Origin: Pseudomonadota bacterium
GTDB taxonomy: Bacteria > Pseudomonadota > Gammaproteobacteria > Burkholderiales > Rhodocyclaceae
DNA: 39,411 bases
Direction of reading: 5' to 3'
Assembly (NCBI GenBank): GCA_018241665.1
Contig: JAFEDK010000037.1
Span: forward strand, 1-39,411
The number at the start of each line of letters is the position of its first letter. Position 1 is the first letter of the stretch. This document shows, piece after piece, positions 18,085 through 26,377 of the stretch. The position numbers and the translations under genes were made by a program. The notes under the pieces were generated by a model. It saw only the letters and a program-made list of their open reading frames with translations. It made no database searches and had not been told where the DNA came from.

Positions 18085-20130
18085 ATGAAGCTCGACGACT
18101 TGGATAGGAAGGCAAGCGCAGCCTTCGAAGGCTACGTGGTACGTAAGGACCTGGTACGGACGTTCAGCCGCCAGTTCCCGGTGCCCACGTATGTGGTCGA
18201 GTTCCTGCTGGGCCGTTATTGCGCCACCACCGATGAGGCAGAAATCCAAGAAGGCTTGGATATCGTTCAGCGGCAACTGGCCTCGCGGACGGTGAAGGCA
18301 GGAGAGGAAGAGCTCTTCAAGGCCCGGGCGCGTGAATCAGGCTCCGTGAAAATCATCGACATCATCACGGCTCGGCTCGACTCTAAAACTGACTCTTATA
18401 TTGCCAGCTTGCCCAGCCTGCGGCTGAACGATGTACGGCTGACCCCTGAGATGGTCAAAGAGAACGAGCGCATGCTCACGGGCGGTTTCTACGCTGAGGT
18501 CACACTAGGCTACGACGCCTCAATTGCACAGGAAAAAGGCGGTCGCCCCTTTGGTGTGGACGCCTTACGCGCCATTCAGCTTTCCAAACGTGAGGTGCTG
18601 GACGTATTAGCAAAGGGCCGCGAGCAGTTCACGACCGCAGAGTGGCGCGACCTGCTGCTGCGCAGCGTGGGCTTTGAGCCGGAGACCCTGCCTGAGCGTG
18701 CCAAGGATGCCATGTTGCTGCGTATGGTGCCTTTCGTAGAGCGCAACTACAACCTGGTGGAGCTGGGGCCCCGTGGTACCGGCAAGTCACATCTGTTCCA
18801 GCAGGTGTCGCCCTACGCACACCTCATTTCCGGCGGCAAGGCCACCGTGGCAAAGATGTTTGTGAACAACCAGAACGGCGCGCGCGGTCTAGTGTGCCAG
18901 TACGACGTAGTGTGCTTTGATGAGGTGTCTGGCGTGTCCTTCGATTCGAAGGACGGCGTGAACATCATGAAGGGGTACATGGAGAGCGGTGAGTTCTCCC
19001 GGGGCAAGGAGAGCATCCGCGCGGACGGCTCCATCGTGCTCGTCGGCAATTTCGACGTGGACGTGGAGCACCAGCAGCGCGTCAGTCACCTGTTCGGGCC
19101 GTTGCCGCCCGAAATGCGTGATGACACCGCATTCATGGACCGCATTCATTGCTTCCTGCCAGGCTGGGACGTGCCCAAGCTCAATCCGAGTCTGTTCACC
19201 CAGCACTTTGGCCTGGTGAGCGATTTCCTTTCCGAGTGCTTCACCCAGCTGCGGAACCAGAGCCGGGTATCCACCTTGCAGAACCGTGTTTATTGGGGTG
19301 GTGCACTCTCAGGGCGGGACCTCAACGGCGTCAATAAAACCGTCAGCGGTCTGCTGAAGCTGCTGCACCCCAATGCCGAGATGCCGGTGAGCGACGAGGA
19401 CCTTGAATGGGCCGTGCGCTTGGCTCTGGAAGTACGTCGGCGGGTCAAAGAGCAGCAAAAGCGCATCGGCGCAGCTGAGTTCCGGAACACGCACTTCAGC
19501 TACACGATGGGTGCCGAGGGCGTGGAGAAATTCGTTAGCACACCCGAGCTGCAAAGCCAGGGCGGCATCGGCGACGAGCCTTTAGAGTGCGGGCAGATTT
19601 GGACGCTCAGCCCGGGAGGCCAGGACGAGCATCCAGGGCTGTTCCGTTTGGAGGCTACCGAGGGTCCGGGCAGCGGCGTGAGAGTCCTGAACAACCCGGT
19701 GCCTGCGCCGTTCAAGGAATCGATTCGCTGCGCCGAGCAGAACCTCTATGCCCGTGCCCAGCAACTGGTGGGCGACCGCGACCCGAGGTCACACGAGTTC
19801 TCGGTACAGCTGCGCGGCTTTGATGCAGCAAAGACCGGCGCCAAGACCGGCGTGGCCGCCCTGGTGGCGCTGTCCAGCGCCCTGCTGAAGAAATCGGTCC
19901 GCGGTGGGCTGGTGGTGGTGGGCGAGGTCACCCTGGGCGGCACCATCGAACCCATCCACAACGCCGTCACCCTGGCCGAGCTTTCCATCGAGAAGGGCGC
20001 CAAGTCCCTGCTGCTTCCGGTGTCCTGCCGACGGCAGTTGTTTGACCTGTCCGATGAGATGGCGACCAAGCTCGACATCGAGTTCTATCAGGACGGGCGA
20101 GATGCGCTACTGAAGGCGCTGGCTGATTGA
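18085..20130 (+). CDS. brxL: BrxL, AAA+ protein with Lon-like C-terminal domain, BREX system
   Basis: 681 residues from ATG 18085; an in-frame TTG two codons earlier is less likely. AAA+ motifs are ELGPRGTGKSHLFQQ (Walker A, about residue 227) and DVVCFDEVSGVSF (Walker B, about 275). The last 110 residues resemble the Lon protease domain (VVVGEVTLGGTIEPIHNAVTLAELSIEKGAKSLLLP). However, the Lon nucleophile region reads KTGAKTGVAAL with no serine where Lon has PSAG. BrxL is the type 1/4 BREX hallmark; known members form hexameric rings on DNA and are needed for phage exclusion. This supports a type 1-like assignment. The TIR-APAZ gene begins 43 nt after its stop. Confidence 0.93.
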   Translation: MKLDDLDRKASAAFEGYVVRKDLVRTFSRQFPVPTYVVEFLLGRYCATTDEAEIQEGLDIVQRQLASRTVKAGEEELFKARARESGSVKIIDIITARLDSKTDSYIASLPSLRLNDVRLTPEMVKENERMLTGGFYAEVTLGYDASIAQEKGGRPFGVDALRAIQLSKREVLDVLAKGREQFTTAEWRDLLLRSVGFEPETLPERAKDAMLLRMVPFVERNYNLVELGPRGTGKSHLFQQVSPYAHLISGGKATVAKMFVNNQNGARGLVCQYDVVCFDEVSGVSFDSKDGVNIMKGYMESGEFSRGKESIRADGSIVLVGNFDVDVEHQQRVSHLFGPLPPEMRDDTAFMDRIHCFLPGWDVPKLNPSLFTQHFGLVSDFLSECFTQLRNQSRVSTLQNRVYWGGALSGRDLNGVNKTVSGLLKLLHPNAEMPVSDEDLEWAVRLALEVRRRVKEQQKRIGAAEFRNTHFSYTMGAEGVEKFVSTPELQSQGGIGDEPLECGQIWTLSPGGQDEHPGLFRLEATEGPGSGVRVLNNPVPAPFKESIRCAEQNLYARAQQLVGDRDPRSHEFSVQLRGFDAAKTGAKTGVAALVALSSALLKKSVRGGLVVVGEVTLGGTIEPIHNAVTLAELSIEKGAKSLLLPVSCRRQLFDLSDEMATKLDIEFYQDGRDALLKALAD

Positions 20131-20173
20131 GCATGTTGTAAATCAAAACGAGCCTGGGGAGGCATCGCAGTCG

Positions 20174-21538
20174 ATGAGTGAAACTGAACGGAACGCACTT
20201 TTTATCTCTCACGCAACCCCGGAGGACAACCACTTCGTCAGATGGCTCGGCGCAAAGCTCACAGCGATGGGCTACGAGGTCTGGGCCGATGTCATGCGGC
20301 TCAATGGCGGTGATGACTGGTCCCGCAAGCTCGAGGACGCACTACGCAAACGGGCTGCCAAAATGCTCCTGGTCTGCACACCCACTGGCCTCGAGAAGCA
20401 AGGGGTGCGAAACGAAATTCAGATTGCATCCGACCTCGCCAGAAAGCTGGACGACAAGGCCTTCATCATCCCGCTGCGGCTCGAAGCATACGAAGCGCCG
20501 TTCCTCGTCGCGCAGACTCAGTACATCGACTTCAAGGTCAGTTGGGCCAGAGGCCTCGCAGAGCTGGTGAAGCTACTGCGCGACGGGCAGTTTCCCCGCG
20601 GCAGCACTAGGGCGATGGATACATGGCTAGATGCCCAATCTGCTGGGTCTGACAAGCTCGTCGAGCGGCCAGAGCCCCTGGTTTCGAACTGGCTCCAGGT
20701 CTCCAGGCAACCAGAGAGAATCCACTTTTGCGAGTCGCCAGTCGGGGCTCAGTTGGAGCCGTTCCTCAACCGCCTGAATCACACATACCCGGCCGTGCCG
20801 CACCGCACGGGCGTTGTCACTTTTGCGGTACCGGATGACGAGGGCAGGCTTGGCCCCACGCTGCCAGCGAAAAAGGTCGCCTCGATGCTGACAGAGGAGT
20901 TCTTGCATACCGGCTGGCCCTTGCTCGGCATCGAGCCCTACCAGGCGAAGCGCATGTATTCCGACTTGGGGAGCCAAGCGTTTGACCGGTTTTGCCAGAG
21001 ACGAGGGCTGAAGGGCATCATCGGTTCCGGCAAGCGCATCAGTTGGTGGGGGGATGTCAAGACAGCGCCTCCTGGACAGGTCCGCTTTGACTGGGGATTC
21101 CGGCGTGGTTCCAGACAGATAGTGGGGCAATCTGGCAAGCGCGGCGTCCATTGGCACTATGCCCTGAACGCTGAGCTCCGCACCTCGCCGTTGTGGCACT
21201 TGCGGCTCTCCCCGCGATTGGTCTTCAGCCAAAACGGCATGGACGCCATAGACGACGTCAAACGTTCGCACTCGCTGCGCCGCTCGTTTGCGAAGGGATG
21301 GCGTAACGCTCGGTGGCGAGACATGCTTTGTGCGCAGTTGTGGTGGCTTGCGGACGGACGTGCAGAGATTCGCCTCCCGGTCGCTATCGACGACGCCATT
21401 GCGCTCACCGTTCCGCCGATGCAGTTCAGTTGCCCTGTCACGGTCCTTGAAGGCGGAGAACTGCCGCCCGATGAAGATGACCCGGACATTCCAGCGCATG
21501 GGTGGGGTGATGAGCTGTCCGAGGAGAACGAAGCATGA
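20174..21538 (+). CDS. TIR-APAZ protein of a SPARTA short-Argonaute system
   Basis: 454 residues from ATG 20174, with GGGGAGG about 10 nt upstream. The N-terminal 140 residues form a TIR domain: ALFISHATPEDN at the start, YEVWADVMRLNGGDDW, LLVCTPTGLEKQGVRNEI. Glu81 sits in the position of the TIR NADase catalytic glutamate. The remainder (about 155-454) is the APAZ region that replaces the N and PAZ domains of long Argonautes; it is rich in Arg/Trp and has an acidic tail. It overlaps the pAgo gene by ATGA, the standard SPARTA layout. In known SPARTA systems, guide-directed target binding makes the complexes oligomerise. The TIR then degrades NAD(P)+, killing plasmid- or phage-invaded cells. 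Confidence 0.93.
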   Translation: MSETERNALFISHATPEDNHFVRWLGAKLTAMGYEVWADVMRLNGGDDWSRKLEDALRKRAAKMLLVCTPTGLEKQGVRNEIQIASDLARKLDDKAFIIPLRLEAYEAPFLVAQTQYIDFKVSWARGLAELVKLLRDGQFPRGSTRAMDTWLDAQSAGSDKLVERPEPLVSNWLQVSRQPERIHFCESPVGAQLEPFLNRLNHTYPAVPHRTGVVTFAVPDDEGRLGPTLPAKKVASMLTEEFLHTGWPLLGIEPYQAKRMYSDLGSQAFDRFCQRRGLKGIIGSGKRISWWGDVKTAPPGQVRFDWGFRRGSRQIVGQSGKRGVHWHYALNAELRTSPLWHLRLSPRLVFSQNGMDAIDDVKRSHSLRRSFAKGWRNARWRDMLCAQLWWLADGRAEIRLPVAIDDAIALTVPPMQFSCPVTVLEGGELPPDEDDPDIPAHGWGDELSEENEA

Positions 21539-23097
21539 GCCGCAACGCTCGCCCCCGGCCCCAGCTGATGCACGTTGACGAACCTAAGCTCGAGTTCCGG
21601 TACGGGCAGGAGCTGGAATACTCGCGCGACGGGTTGTACTTGTACGGGCCGGTCGACGCGGTGCAGAACCCGCGGCCTGTCCGTTACGGCTTCATCGGAA
21701 CGAAGGCCGGACTGCTCCGCTTCACGAGGTGGTCTGAGCAGGTGTCAGCGTTCATCCCAACACCGGCGCCTCGGCGCGGCGCGAAGTTGATTGAGCCCCA
21801 TCACGTCCCGTTCCCTGGTTTCTCCGAGGCCTTCAACGCCATCTGGTCGACCAGGCCGACGCACGTGGTCGACGACATCGACGAGAAGGACCTTCACAGG
21901 CGCATGCACATCGCCAATCGCCACGAAGCCATCAAAGCAGTGGTGGACGTCTTTGTGGACCGTCTTGTCGACGTGCAGCGTCGGGACGAAGACCCGCCGA
22001 GCTTCTGGTACGTGGTCATTCCCGAGTTCATCTACGAACTGGGCAGGCCGCAATCCGTCGTACCGAAGGCCGAGCGCGTTGAAGGAAAGGTGACGCTGAA
22101 GGAGCGGGATGCACTGAAGCTGGCGGTTCAGCCTACGCTATTTGGCGAGGATGAAAAGGACGCCGAGGTCTACAAGTACGAGAAAAACTTCCGTCGGCAA
22201 CTCAAAGCGCGACTGCTGGACCAGAAGGTGGTGACCCAGCTCGTGCGGGAGAGCACGCTTGCGCCCGGTGACTTCCTGAACTCGATTGGCCAGCCAAAGC
22301 GTCAGCTTGAAGACCCGGCGACACTAGCGTGGAAGCTCTGCTCCGGCTCGTACTACAAGAGCGGGGGACGACCTTGGCAGATTGCCTCGATGCGGCCCGA
22401 CGTCTGTTACGTCGGTCTCGTCTACAAGCGACAAACCGAAGACGAAGCCTCAAGCTACTCAGTCTGCGCCGCCCAGATGTTCTTGTCCGATGGCGAGGGG
22501 GTCGTTTTCCGCGGCGCACTCGGACCTTGGTTCCATCCAGATACCAAGCAGTTTCACCTTGACGAATCTGCAGCCGCACGGCTGGTCGGAACCGTGCTCA
22601 GCGAGTACAAGAACAAGCACGGCCGGGACCCTGCCGAACTTTTTGTCCATGCCAAGTCATCGTTCAACGACGACGAGTGGGCGGGTTTCAAGGCAGCTTG
22701 CGAGGGCACGAGAACGAATGTTGTTGGCGTGCAAATTTCCGACGCTTGGGACCAACTGAAAATTTTCCGGACGGGTGAGTACCCCGTCATTAGAGGGACG
22801 GCGATGGTGACCAGTGAACGCTCGGCCTTCCTCTGGACTTCCGGCTTCGTGCCCCGACTTGGAACCTACATGGGTCCTGACACACCCAATCCGCTGCAGG
22901 TCAGCATTCGCCGTGGTGAAGTGCCGCTGAAGACTGTCCTTCGCGACGTTCTGGCACTCTCGAAAATCAACTTCAACACCTGCCTGTTCAACGACCGCTC
23001 GCCGGTGACCATTCGCTTTGCAGATGCCATTGGGGACATCCTTGTCGCAGCGCCGAGGAACAATGAGCCGATGCTTCCGTTCAAGTTCTACATCTGA
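21535..23097 (+). CDS. Short prokaryotic Argonaute (MID-PIWI), SPARTA system
   Basis: 520 residues from ATG 21535, GAGGAG 8 nt upstream, ATGA overlap with the TIR-APAZ gene. Length fits short pAgos, which lack N and PAZ domains. The MID region carries a basic guide 5'-phosphate pocket candidate, FRRQLKARLLDQKVVTQL (about 219-236). The PIWI domain begins around 285 with DVCYVGLVYKRQ. Active Argonautes have a catalytic Asp at this strand, and it is absent here. PIWI is therefore expected to bind but not slice, as in other short pAgos. The C-terminus PMLPFKFYI ends in hydrophobic/aromatic residues like other Argonautes. It works as a heterodimer with the upstream TIR-APAZ protein, using RNA guides against DNA targets in studied members. 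Confidence 0.93.
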   Translation: MSRNARPRPQLMHVDEPKLEFRYGQELEYSRDGLYLYGPVDAVQNPRPVRYGFIGTKAGLLRFTRWSEQVSAFIPTPAPRRGAKLIEPHHVPFPGFSEAFNAIWSTRPTHVVDDIDEKDLHRRMHIANRHEAIKAVVDVFVDRLVDVQRRDEDPPSFWYVVIPEFIYELGRPQSVVPKAERVEGKVTLKERDALKLAVQPTLFGEDEKDAEVYKYEKNFRRQLKARLLDQKVVTQLVRESTLAPGDFLNSIGQPKRQLEDPATLAWKLCSGSYYKSGGRPWQIASMRPDVCYVGLVYKRQTEDEASSYSVCAAQMFLSDGEGVVFRGALGPWFHPDTKQFHLDESAAARLVGTVLSEYKNKHGRDPAELFVHAKSSFNDDEWAGFKAACEGTRTNVVGVQISDAWDQLKIFRTGEYPVIRGTAMVTSERSAFLWTSGFVPRLGTYMGPDTPNPLQVSIRRGEVPLKTVLRDVLALSKINFNTCLFNDRSPVTIRFADAIGDILVAAPRNNEPMLPFKFYI

Positions 23098-23185
23098 ACC
23101 TGACCGTCGCAGCAGCCTCAAGTTTCAGCAGTCTTTGCCGATATCGATTTGGGCAGCTGTAGCCCAAACAAAGTGAGAGCATCGA

Positions 23186-23434
23186 ATGCAAGAATTTGGA
23201 AGCGCTGGCGGCCCAACCGATGACGAGCGGATGTCGATTGACGAAATCGAGTCGCTGGAGGCCTGGCTCGACGGCGATGAGCCGTTGACTGCCAATGACG
23301 CAAAGCGCCTGCTTGATAAGGGCATTAGAACTGGCGCCCTTGGCAGGAGCTTTCACTACGTTCATCTGGGTATCGCCGCTCAGACGGCAGGGCCGAAAGC
23401 GTGGTCCAAGATGGGGCTCAAAGTCTTGAAGTAG
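23186..23434 (+). CDS. Hypothetical 82-residue protein downstream of the SPARTA pair
   Basis: ATG 23186 with a modest GTGAGAG about 6 nt upstream, 88 nt after the pAgo stop and in the same direction. The N-terminal half is acidic (DDERMSIDEIESLEAWLDGDEPLTANDAKRLL is interrupted by few basic residues). The C-terminal half is basic and small-residue rich (GPKAWSKMGLKVLK). No family recognised. It could be a late member of the defence operon or a remnant; codon use is ordinary for the region. Confidence 0.5.
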   Translation: MQEFGSAGGPTDDERMSIDEIESLEAWLDGDEPLTANDAKRLLDKGIRTGALGRSFHYVHLGIAAQTAGPKAWSKMGLKVLK

Positions 23435-23906
23435 GTTGCCAACCGTTGGTTCGGTTTGCCGACACCTTCGGTGGGGACGACACCTGCTCGGGCGCCCGGC
23501 GTAGCAGATTCACTATTTGGCTCGACACCCTCAAATCGCGGACAAAACTGCCGATATCAACGGTTGCTCAGGGAAGCTGAGCATCCCCACGGCGCCAGGC
23601 GCGTCGATTGCGATGCCACGCCAGCATCTCGCAGGTAGAACCTGAGCGATTTGAAGCATCCCCAAAACGAGGACCACGGGCCTCGAACGCAGTCTTTATT
23701 GACGCATCGAACCCAAGCCCATCGAACCAAATCGACGGTATCGGAACGGGCGGGAGCAGCACGCTGCGAAGCAACTCACCGCGTTATCCACGCGTCGGAC
23801 TGTCAGTGCCCCCAACCCTCAAGTCCGTAAACACGGACACAAACGACTTAAAGACTGCGTTTGAGGACACGCCCATGAGGTCCCGAAAGTGCCGTGGCGC
23901 GAATGT
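23435..23906. other. Gene-poor stretch between the SPARTA operon and the hipBA operon
   Basis: About 470 bases with no frame I believe. Short frames on both strands lack ribosome-binding sites and give Ser/Pro/Arg-rich peptides. A small hairpin, TGCTCA (23565-23570) with TGAGCA (23578-23583), lies roughly midway. It could end rightward transcription but has no T-run. The rightward SPARTA genes and the leftward hipA converge here. Confidence 0.4.
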
Positions 23907-25337
23907 TCAGGATGCTGGCCACAGCCGCGTCAGCATCTCTCGAATGACGATGTATTGGATGGCGCGTAGCAGCTGAGCTTCGGCGCCCAAGGTTGCCTGC
24001 GCCGTTTCCTTGTCGTCACCGGCAGGCATGCCCTGCACCCTGGCCGCCGCTTCTTGCTGGATGCTTTGCGCCAGTGCTTCGGCCTTGCTAGCCAGGTCTT
24101 TTTTCATCGTCAGCAGTTCACGCTCTGCGGTCTTGCGCGCCAAGCCTAGAGCTTCTCCAGCTTGCAGCAGGCTCTCCGCCGTGACATCTGCGAACTTGCT
24201 GACCGGCCCCATAGCTACGCCCAGCTCGCTCTTGGGCCAGATGGCTTTGTCGGCCCCAGCATAGACCACGGCGTCGTAAACGCCCGTGCAAAGCAAGTCA
24301 TAGAACGGGGCGAGCTCCACCCCCTTGGCCGTCACTTTGAAAGAGATGTTCTTCAAGTGGTTGTCACCGTTACCCACCAAGACGTTGAACGCCAGCCATC
24401 GAAAGAGCTGAATGCGTGCGCGTGTCTTGGATTGGCACCGGCGCAACGCCAACTGGAGAGTTTCCAGATTGGCGTTGTGATATTTCACCTGCCTCGACTC
24501 GTTCAGGAGCTGGCAGGTGTCAATGATGTGCTCGCGCTGAACGGCATCACCGTTTACCGCAGGCGTGCGGTCAAACCGCTGGACCAGGTACACCGGCTCG
24601 GGCACATGGATGAGGTGCACGTCTGGCACATCCAGCCCCATGGCCTTGGCTAGGCGCATCGTGAAGTACTCGTTCATCACCGACGAGGGGTAATGGCTCG
24701 ACGGGGAGTCTGGCTTCAGGATATGCGTGGAAGCGGTGCCCTGCAGGGGTTCGAAGATTCCCTTGTCGGGGTCGTTCTCCCGCAGGACTACCACCATCTT
24801 GTGCTGCGCACCAGCCAGCGACATGCGCTTGGGCGAATTCAGAGTCATCGCCGCCTGAGGCAGGTTGCGGATACGCTGGCTGAGCTCTGACAAGGGCAAC
24901 GGCTTCAGACCTTGGGCCGCCGGAAGCGCACCGGGGTCAAGCAACACCAGCGAACCTGCAGACTCGCCGCCGAAATGACGCAGTAGCCCGAACGCGTCGG
25001 TGTGCTCGAGCTTTGCCTCCCGTGCCAAGATTTTGAGGAGCTCTTCTTCGGGGAGCAAATTGTCAAAGTACCACTGAACCGGTCGGCTGGAAGCACCGTC
25101 CAGATGTACGCCTGTGGCGAGTGGCAACCCCGGGGACAGAGCGAAGGCGTCGGGTGCCGCGCGCCAATCAGGGCTGTACTCGAAGGCCCAGATATTCTTG
25201 GCGTCTATCAGCCAGCCCACCTCCCGGTCGTTGACCAGCACGACCAGGACACGGGGTTCGATGCCCTCTGCCAGAAGCTCACGCACGCGCTCACTGCGCT
25301 CGGCGACCAGCAGTAGGCCGGGTGCCATGTCATTCAT
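23907..25337 (-). CDS. hipA: HipA-family serine/threonine kinase toxin
   Basis: 476 residues from the ATG at 25337. The frame is open further upstream, but GGAG-type pairing and the 8-bp overlap with the hipB stop mark this start. The N-terminal subdomain (about 1-150) includes LSPGLPLATGVHLDG and YFDNLLPEEELL. The kinase part has the SLAGAQHKM loop, HILKPD (ATP-lysine region), VYLVQRFDR, the catalytic NVLVGNGDNHLKNISF and ELAPFYDLLCTGVY. HipA phosphorylates an aminoacyl-tRNA synthetase in E. coli (GltX) and causes growth arrest; the target here is unknown. A Gln/Ala-rich C-terminal extension (about 420-476) makes it somewhat longer than classic HipA. It is co-transcribed with the antitoxin. 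Confidence 0.92.
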   Translation of the reverse strand: MNDMAPGLLLVAERSERVRELLAEGIEPRVLVVLVNDREVGWLIDAKNIWAFEYSPDWRAAPDAFALSPGLPLATGVHLDGASSRPVQWYFDNLLPEEELLKILAREAKLEHTDAFGLLRHFGGESAGSLVLLDPGALPAAQGLKPLPLSELSQRIRNLPQAAMTLNSPKRMSLAGAQHKMVVVLRENDPDKGIFEPLQGTASTHILKPDSPSSHYPSSVMNEYFTMRLAKAMGLDVPDVHLIHVPEPVYLVQRFDRTPAVNGDAVQREHIIDTCQLLNESRQVKYHNANLETLQLALRRCQSKTRARIQLFRWLAFNVLVGNGDNHLKNISFKVTAKGVELAPFYDLLCTGVYDAVVYAGADKAIWPKSELGVAMGPVSKFADVTAESLLQAGEALGLARKTAERELLTMKKDLASKAEALAQSIQQEAAARVQGMPAGDDKETAQATLGAEAQLLRAIQYIVIREMLTRLWPAS

Positions 25338-25680
25338 CTGCCCCACTCCCAGACAGTGATGCAGTGCCGTCTGTCGAGCCGTCGGTGTCGGCCAGCACAC
25401 GCTGGCTACGTTTCGCTCGGAGCAGACCATTGGAGCGCAAAGTGGCCAAAACGGGCTCCGCCTCCGTCGGTACATCCACGGTCAAGCGCAAGCCCGCCTC
25501 ATCCAGAAGGCGCAGCACCCTCCCCAGCTGGACGGTGTCTTTGCCGTGCTCCACATCGATAAGAAAGACGTGCCCAACCCCAGCGGCTCCCGCCAGGTCA
25601 TCACCGCGCACGCCCTGGGCCTTACGGGTGGCACGCAGTGCGAGACCGAGGTCAGAAACGGTATGGATGGGGACTCGCAT
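25330..25680 (-). CDS. hipB: HipB-like XRE-family antitoxin and repressor
   Basis: 116 residues from the ATG at 25680, with GGAG 5 nt upstream on the minus strand; a GTG two codons earlier is less favoured. The helix-turn-helix spans about residues 5-60 (LGLALRATRKAQGVRGDDLAGAAGVGHVFLIDVEHGKDT). A long Ser/Gly/Asp-rich tail ends SGSGADE and overlaps hipA by 8 bp. HipB-type antitoxins bind the toxin and repress their own promoter through palindromes. Four such palindromes occur directly upstream (25690-25866), with the first 9 bp from the start codon. Confidence 0.88.
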   Translation of the reverse strand: MRVPIHTVSDLGLALRATRKAQGVRGDDLAGAAGVGHVFLIDVEHGKDTVQLGRVLRLLDEAGLRLTVDVPTEAEPVLATLRSNGLLRAKRSQRVLADTDGSTDGTASLSGSGADE

Positions 25681-25689
25681 AAGCACTCC

Positions 25690-25866
25690 AAAATCTATGG
25701 TTACGCATAGATTTTACCTGACAGATTTTAGGCAGGTCATAAAATCTATGCTATCGCATACATTCATCAAATCTCAGTTGGTTCTTCAAGGAAATATATG
25801 CAATAGGCTAGATTTTTACATACGGAGAGAAGTACATCGCAAAAAATATGCAATCACATAGATACA
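25690..25866. promoter_or_regulatory. Array of four hipBA operator-like palindromes at about 50-bp spacing
   Basis: Site 1 (25690-25715) is a perfect palindrome: AAAATCTATG, six bases, then its exact reverse complement. Site 2 (25741-25766) keeps the whole left arm and CATA of the right arm. Site 3 (25791-25816) has GAAATATATG and GCTAGATTTT around the same 6-nt spacer. Site 4 (25841-25866) has AAAAAATATG and CATAGATACA. The starts are 51, 50 and 50 bp apart, so all sites fall on nearly the same DNA face. The stretch is A+T-rich compared with its surroundings and contains the hipBA promoter on the minus strand. E. coli hipBA likewise has several operators, bound cooperatively by HipB. The sequence itself is different here. 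Confidence 0.85.
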
Positions 25867-26264
25867 AGCGGCGCCAGCGATATGGAGCGCTTGGCCCATG
25901 GCTGGGTTCCTGAAAGGAAGCGTTCCCCGAAACAGATGCCCATGACGTGGACACATCGCTCAGCATTGAGAGGAGACACAACACCCGCCGAGCGCCTTTC
26001 CGACAAGTTCGACGGGGCGCTGAATGCAGTGCTGGGCACCAGGCCAGCACGACCGCAGTACCTCGTTACGTGAGCGCCTCATACCCCACGGGAGCCCACC
26101 AAAAACGCCTGCAGAGGCTAAATTTTCTGTGCCAATTCTGTGCCAAATCTTGGACTTTGAAGGGGTGGGAAACGGATGGAAGGCGATGGAAGAAGTGTGC
26201 TAAGCTATTGATTCTATTGGAGCCACCCCAGTCGGGCCGGGGCTCCTGAGGCTGTAGCTTGTGA
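25867..26264. other. Non-coding left flank of the att site with an 11-bp tandem repeat
   Basis: No convincing gene. A 63-codon frame (25882-26073) has no ribosome-binding site. TTCTGTGCCAA is repeated exactly in tandem at 26125-26135 and 26136-26146. Repeats with 11-bp spacing near an att core resemble integrase arm-binding sites. By the usual geometry of integration into tRNA genes, this is the end of the left-hand element. Confidence 0.45.
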
Positions 26265-26309
26265 TTCGGGACGTAGAGGCCGGAGGTTCGAATCCTCTCA
26301 CCCCGACCA
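26265..26309 (+). repeat. 3' half of tRNA-Pro(CGG), att site of integrated elements
   Basis: From the anticodon loop TTCGGGA (26265-26271) onward the sequence is tRNA: anticodon-stem 3' strand CGTAG, T-arm GGAGG-TTCGAAT-CCTCT (26282-26298), acceptor 3' strand CACCCCG, discriminator A and CCA (26307-26309). The bases 5' of the loop (GCTTGTGA) cannot pair with CGTAG, and no D-arm or CGGGGTG acceptor strand is present, so this is not a working tRNA gene. Tyrosine integrases often cross over in the anticodon loop, leaving such a 3' fragment at the element end far from the intact tRNA. An integrase gene starts 170 bp to the right. Confidence 0.85.
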
Positions 26310-26337
26310 GGAATTACCTTGTAAATCAAGGACATAT

Positions 26338-26361
26338 GAAGCCCCGCAGTGTCGGGGCTTC
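26338..26361 (+). terminator. Hairpin terminator downstream of the tRNA-Pro fragment
   Basis: GAAGCCCCG (26338-26346) pairs perfectly with CGGGGCTTC (26353-26361) around loop CAGTGT, followed by GTGGTTTCT. Such GC-rich hairpins typically end tRNA transcripts and are often carried along with the att core. Confidence 0.65.
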
Positions 26362-26377
26362 GTGGTTTCTGAGCCCG

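Noticed and set aside
23608-23976. A 122-codon plus-strand frame between SPARTA and hipA
   Set aside because: No ribosome-binding site, Ser/Pro/Arg-rich translation, and it runs into the 3' end of hipA on the other strand.
26221-26309. A complete, functional tRNA-Pro gene
   Set aside because: Only the half from the anticodon loop onward matches; the upstream bases cannot form the anticodon stem, D-arm or acceptor stem.
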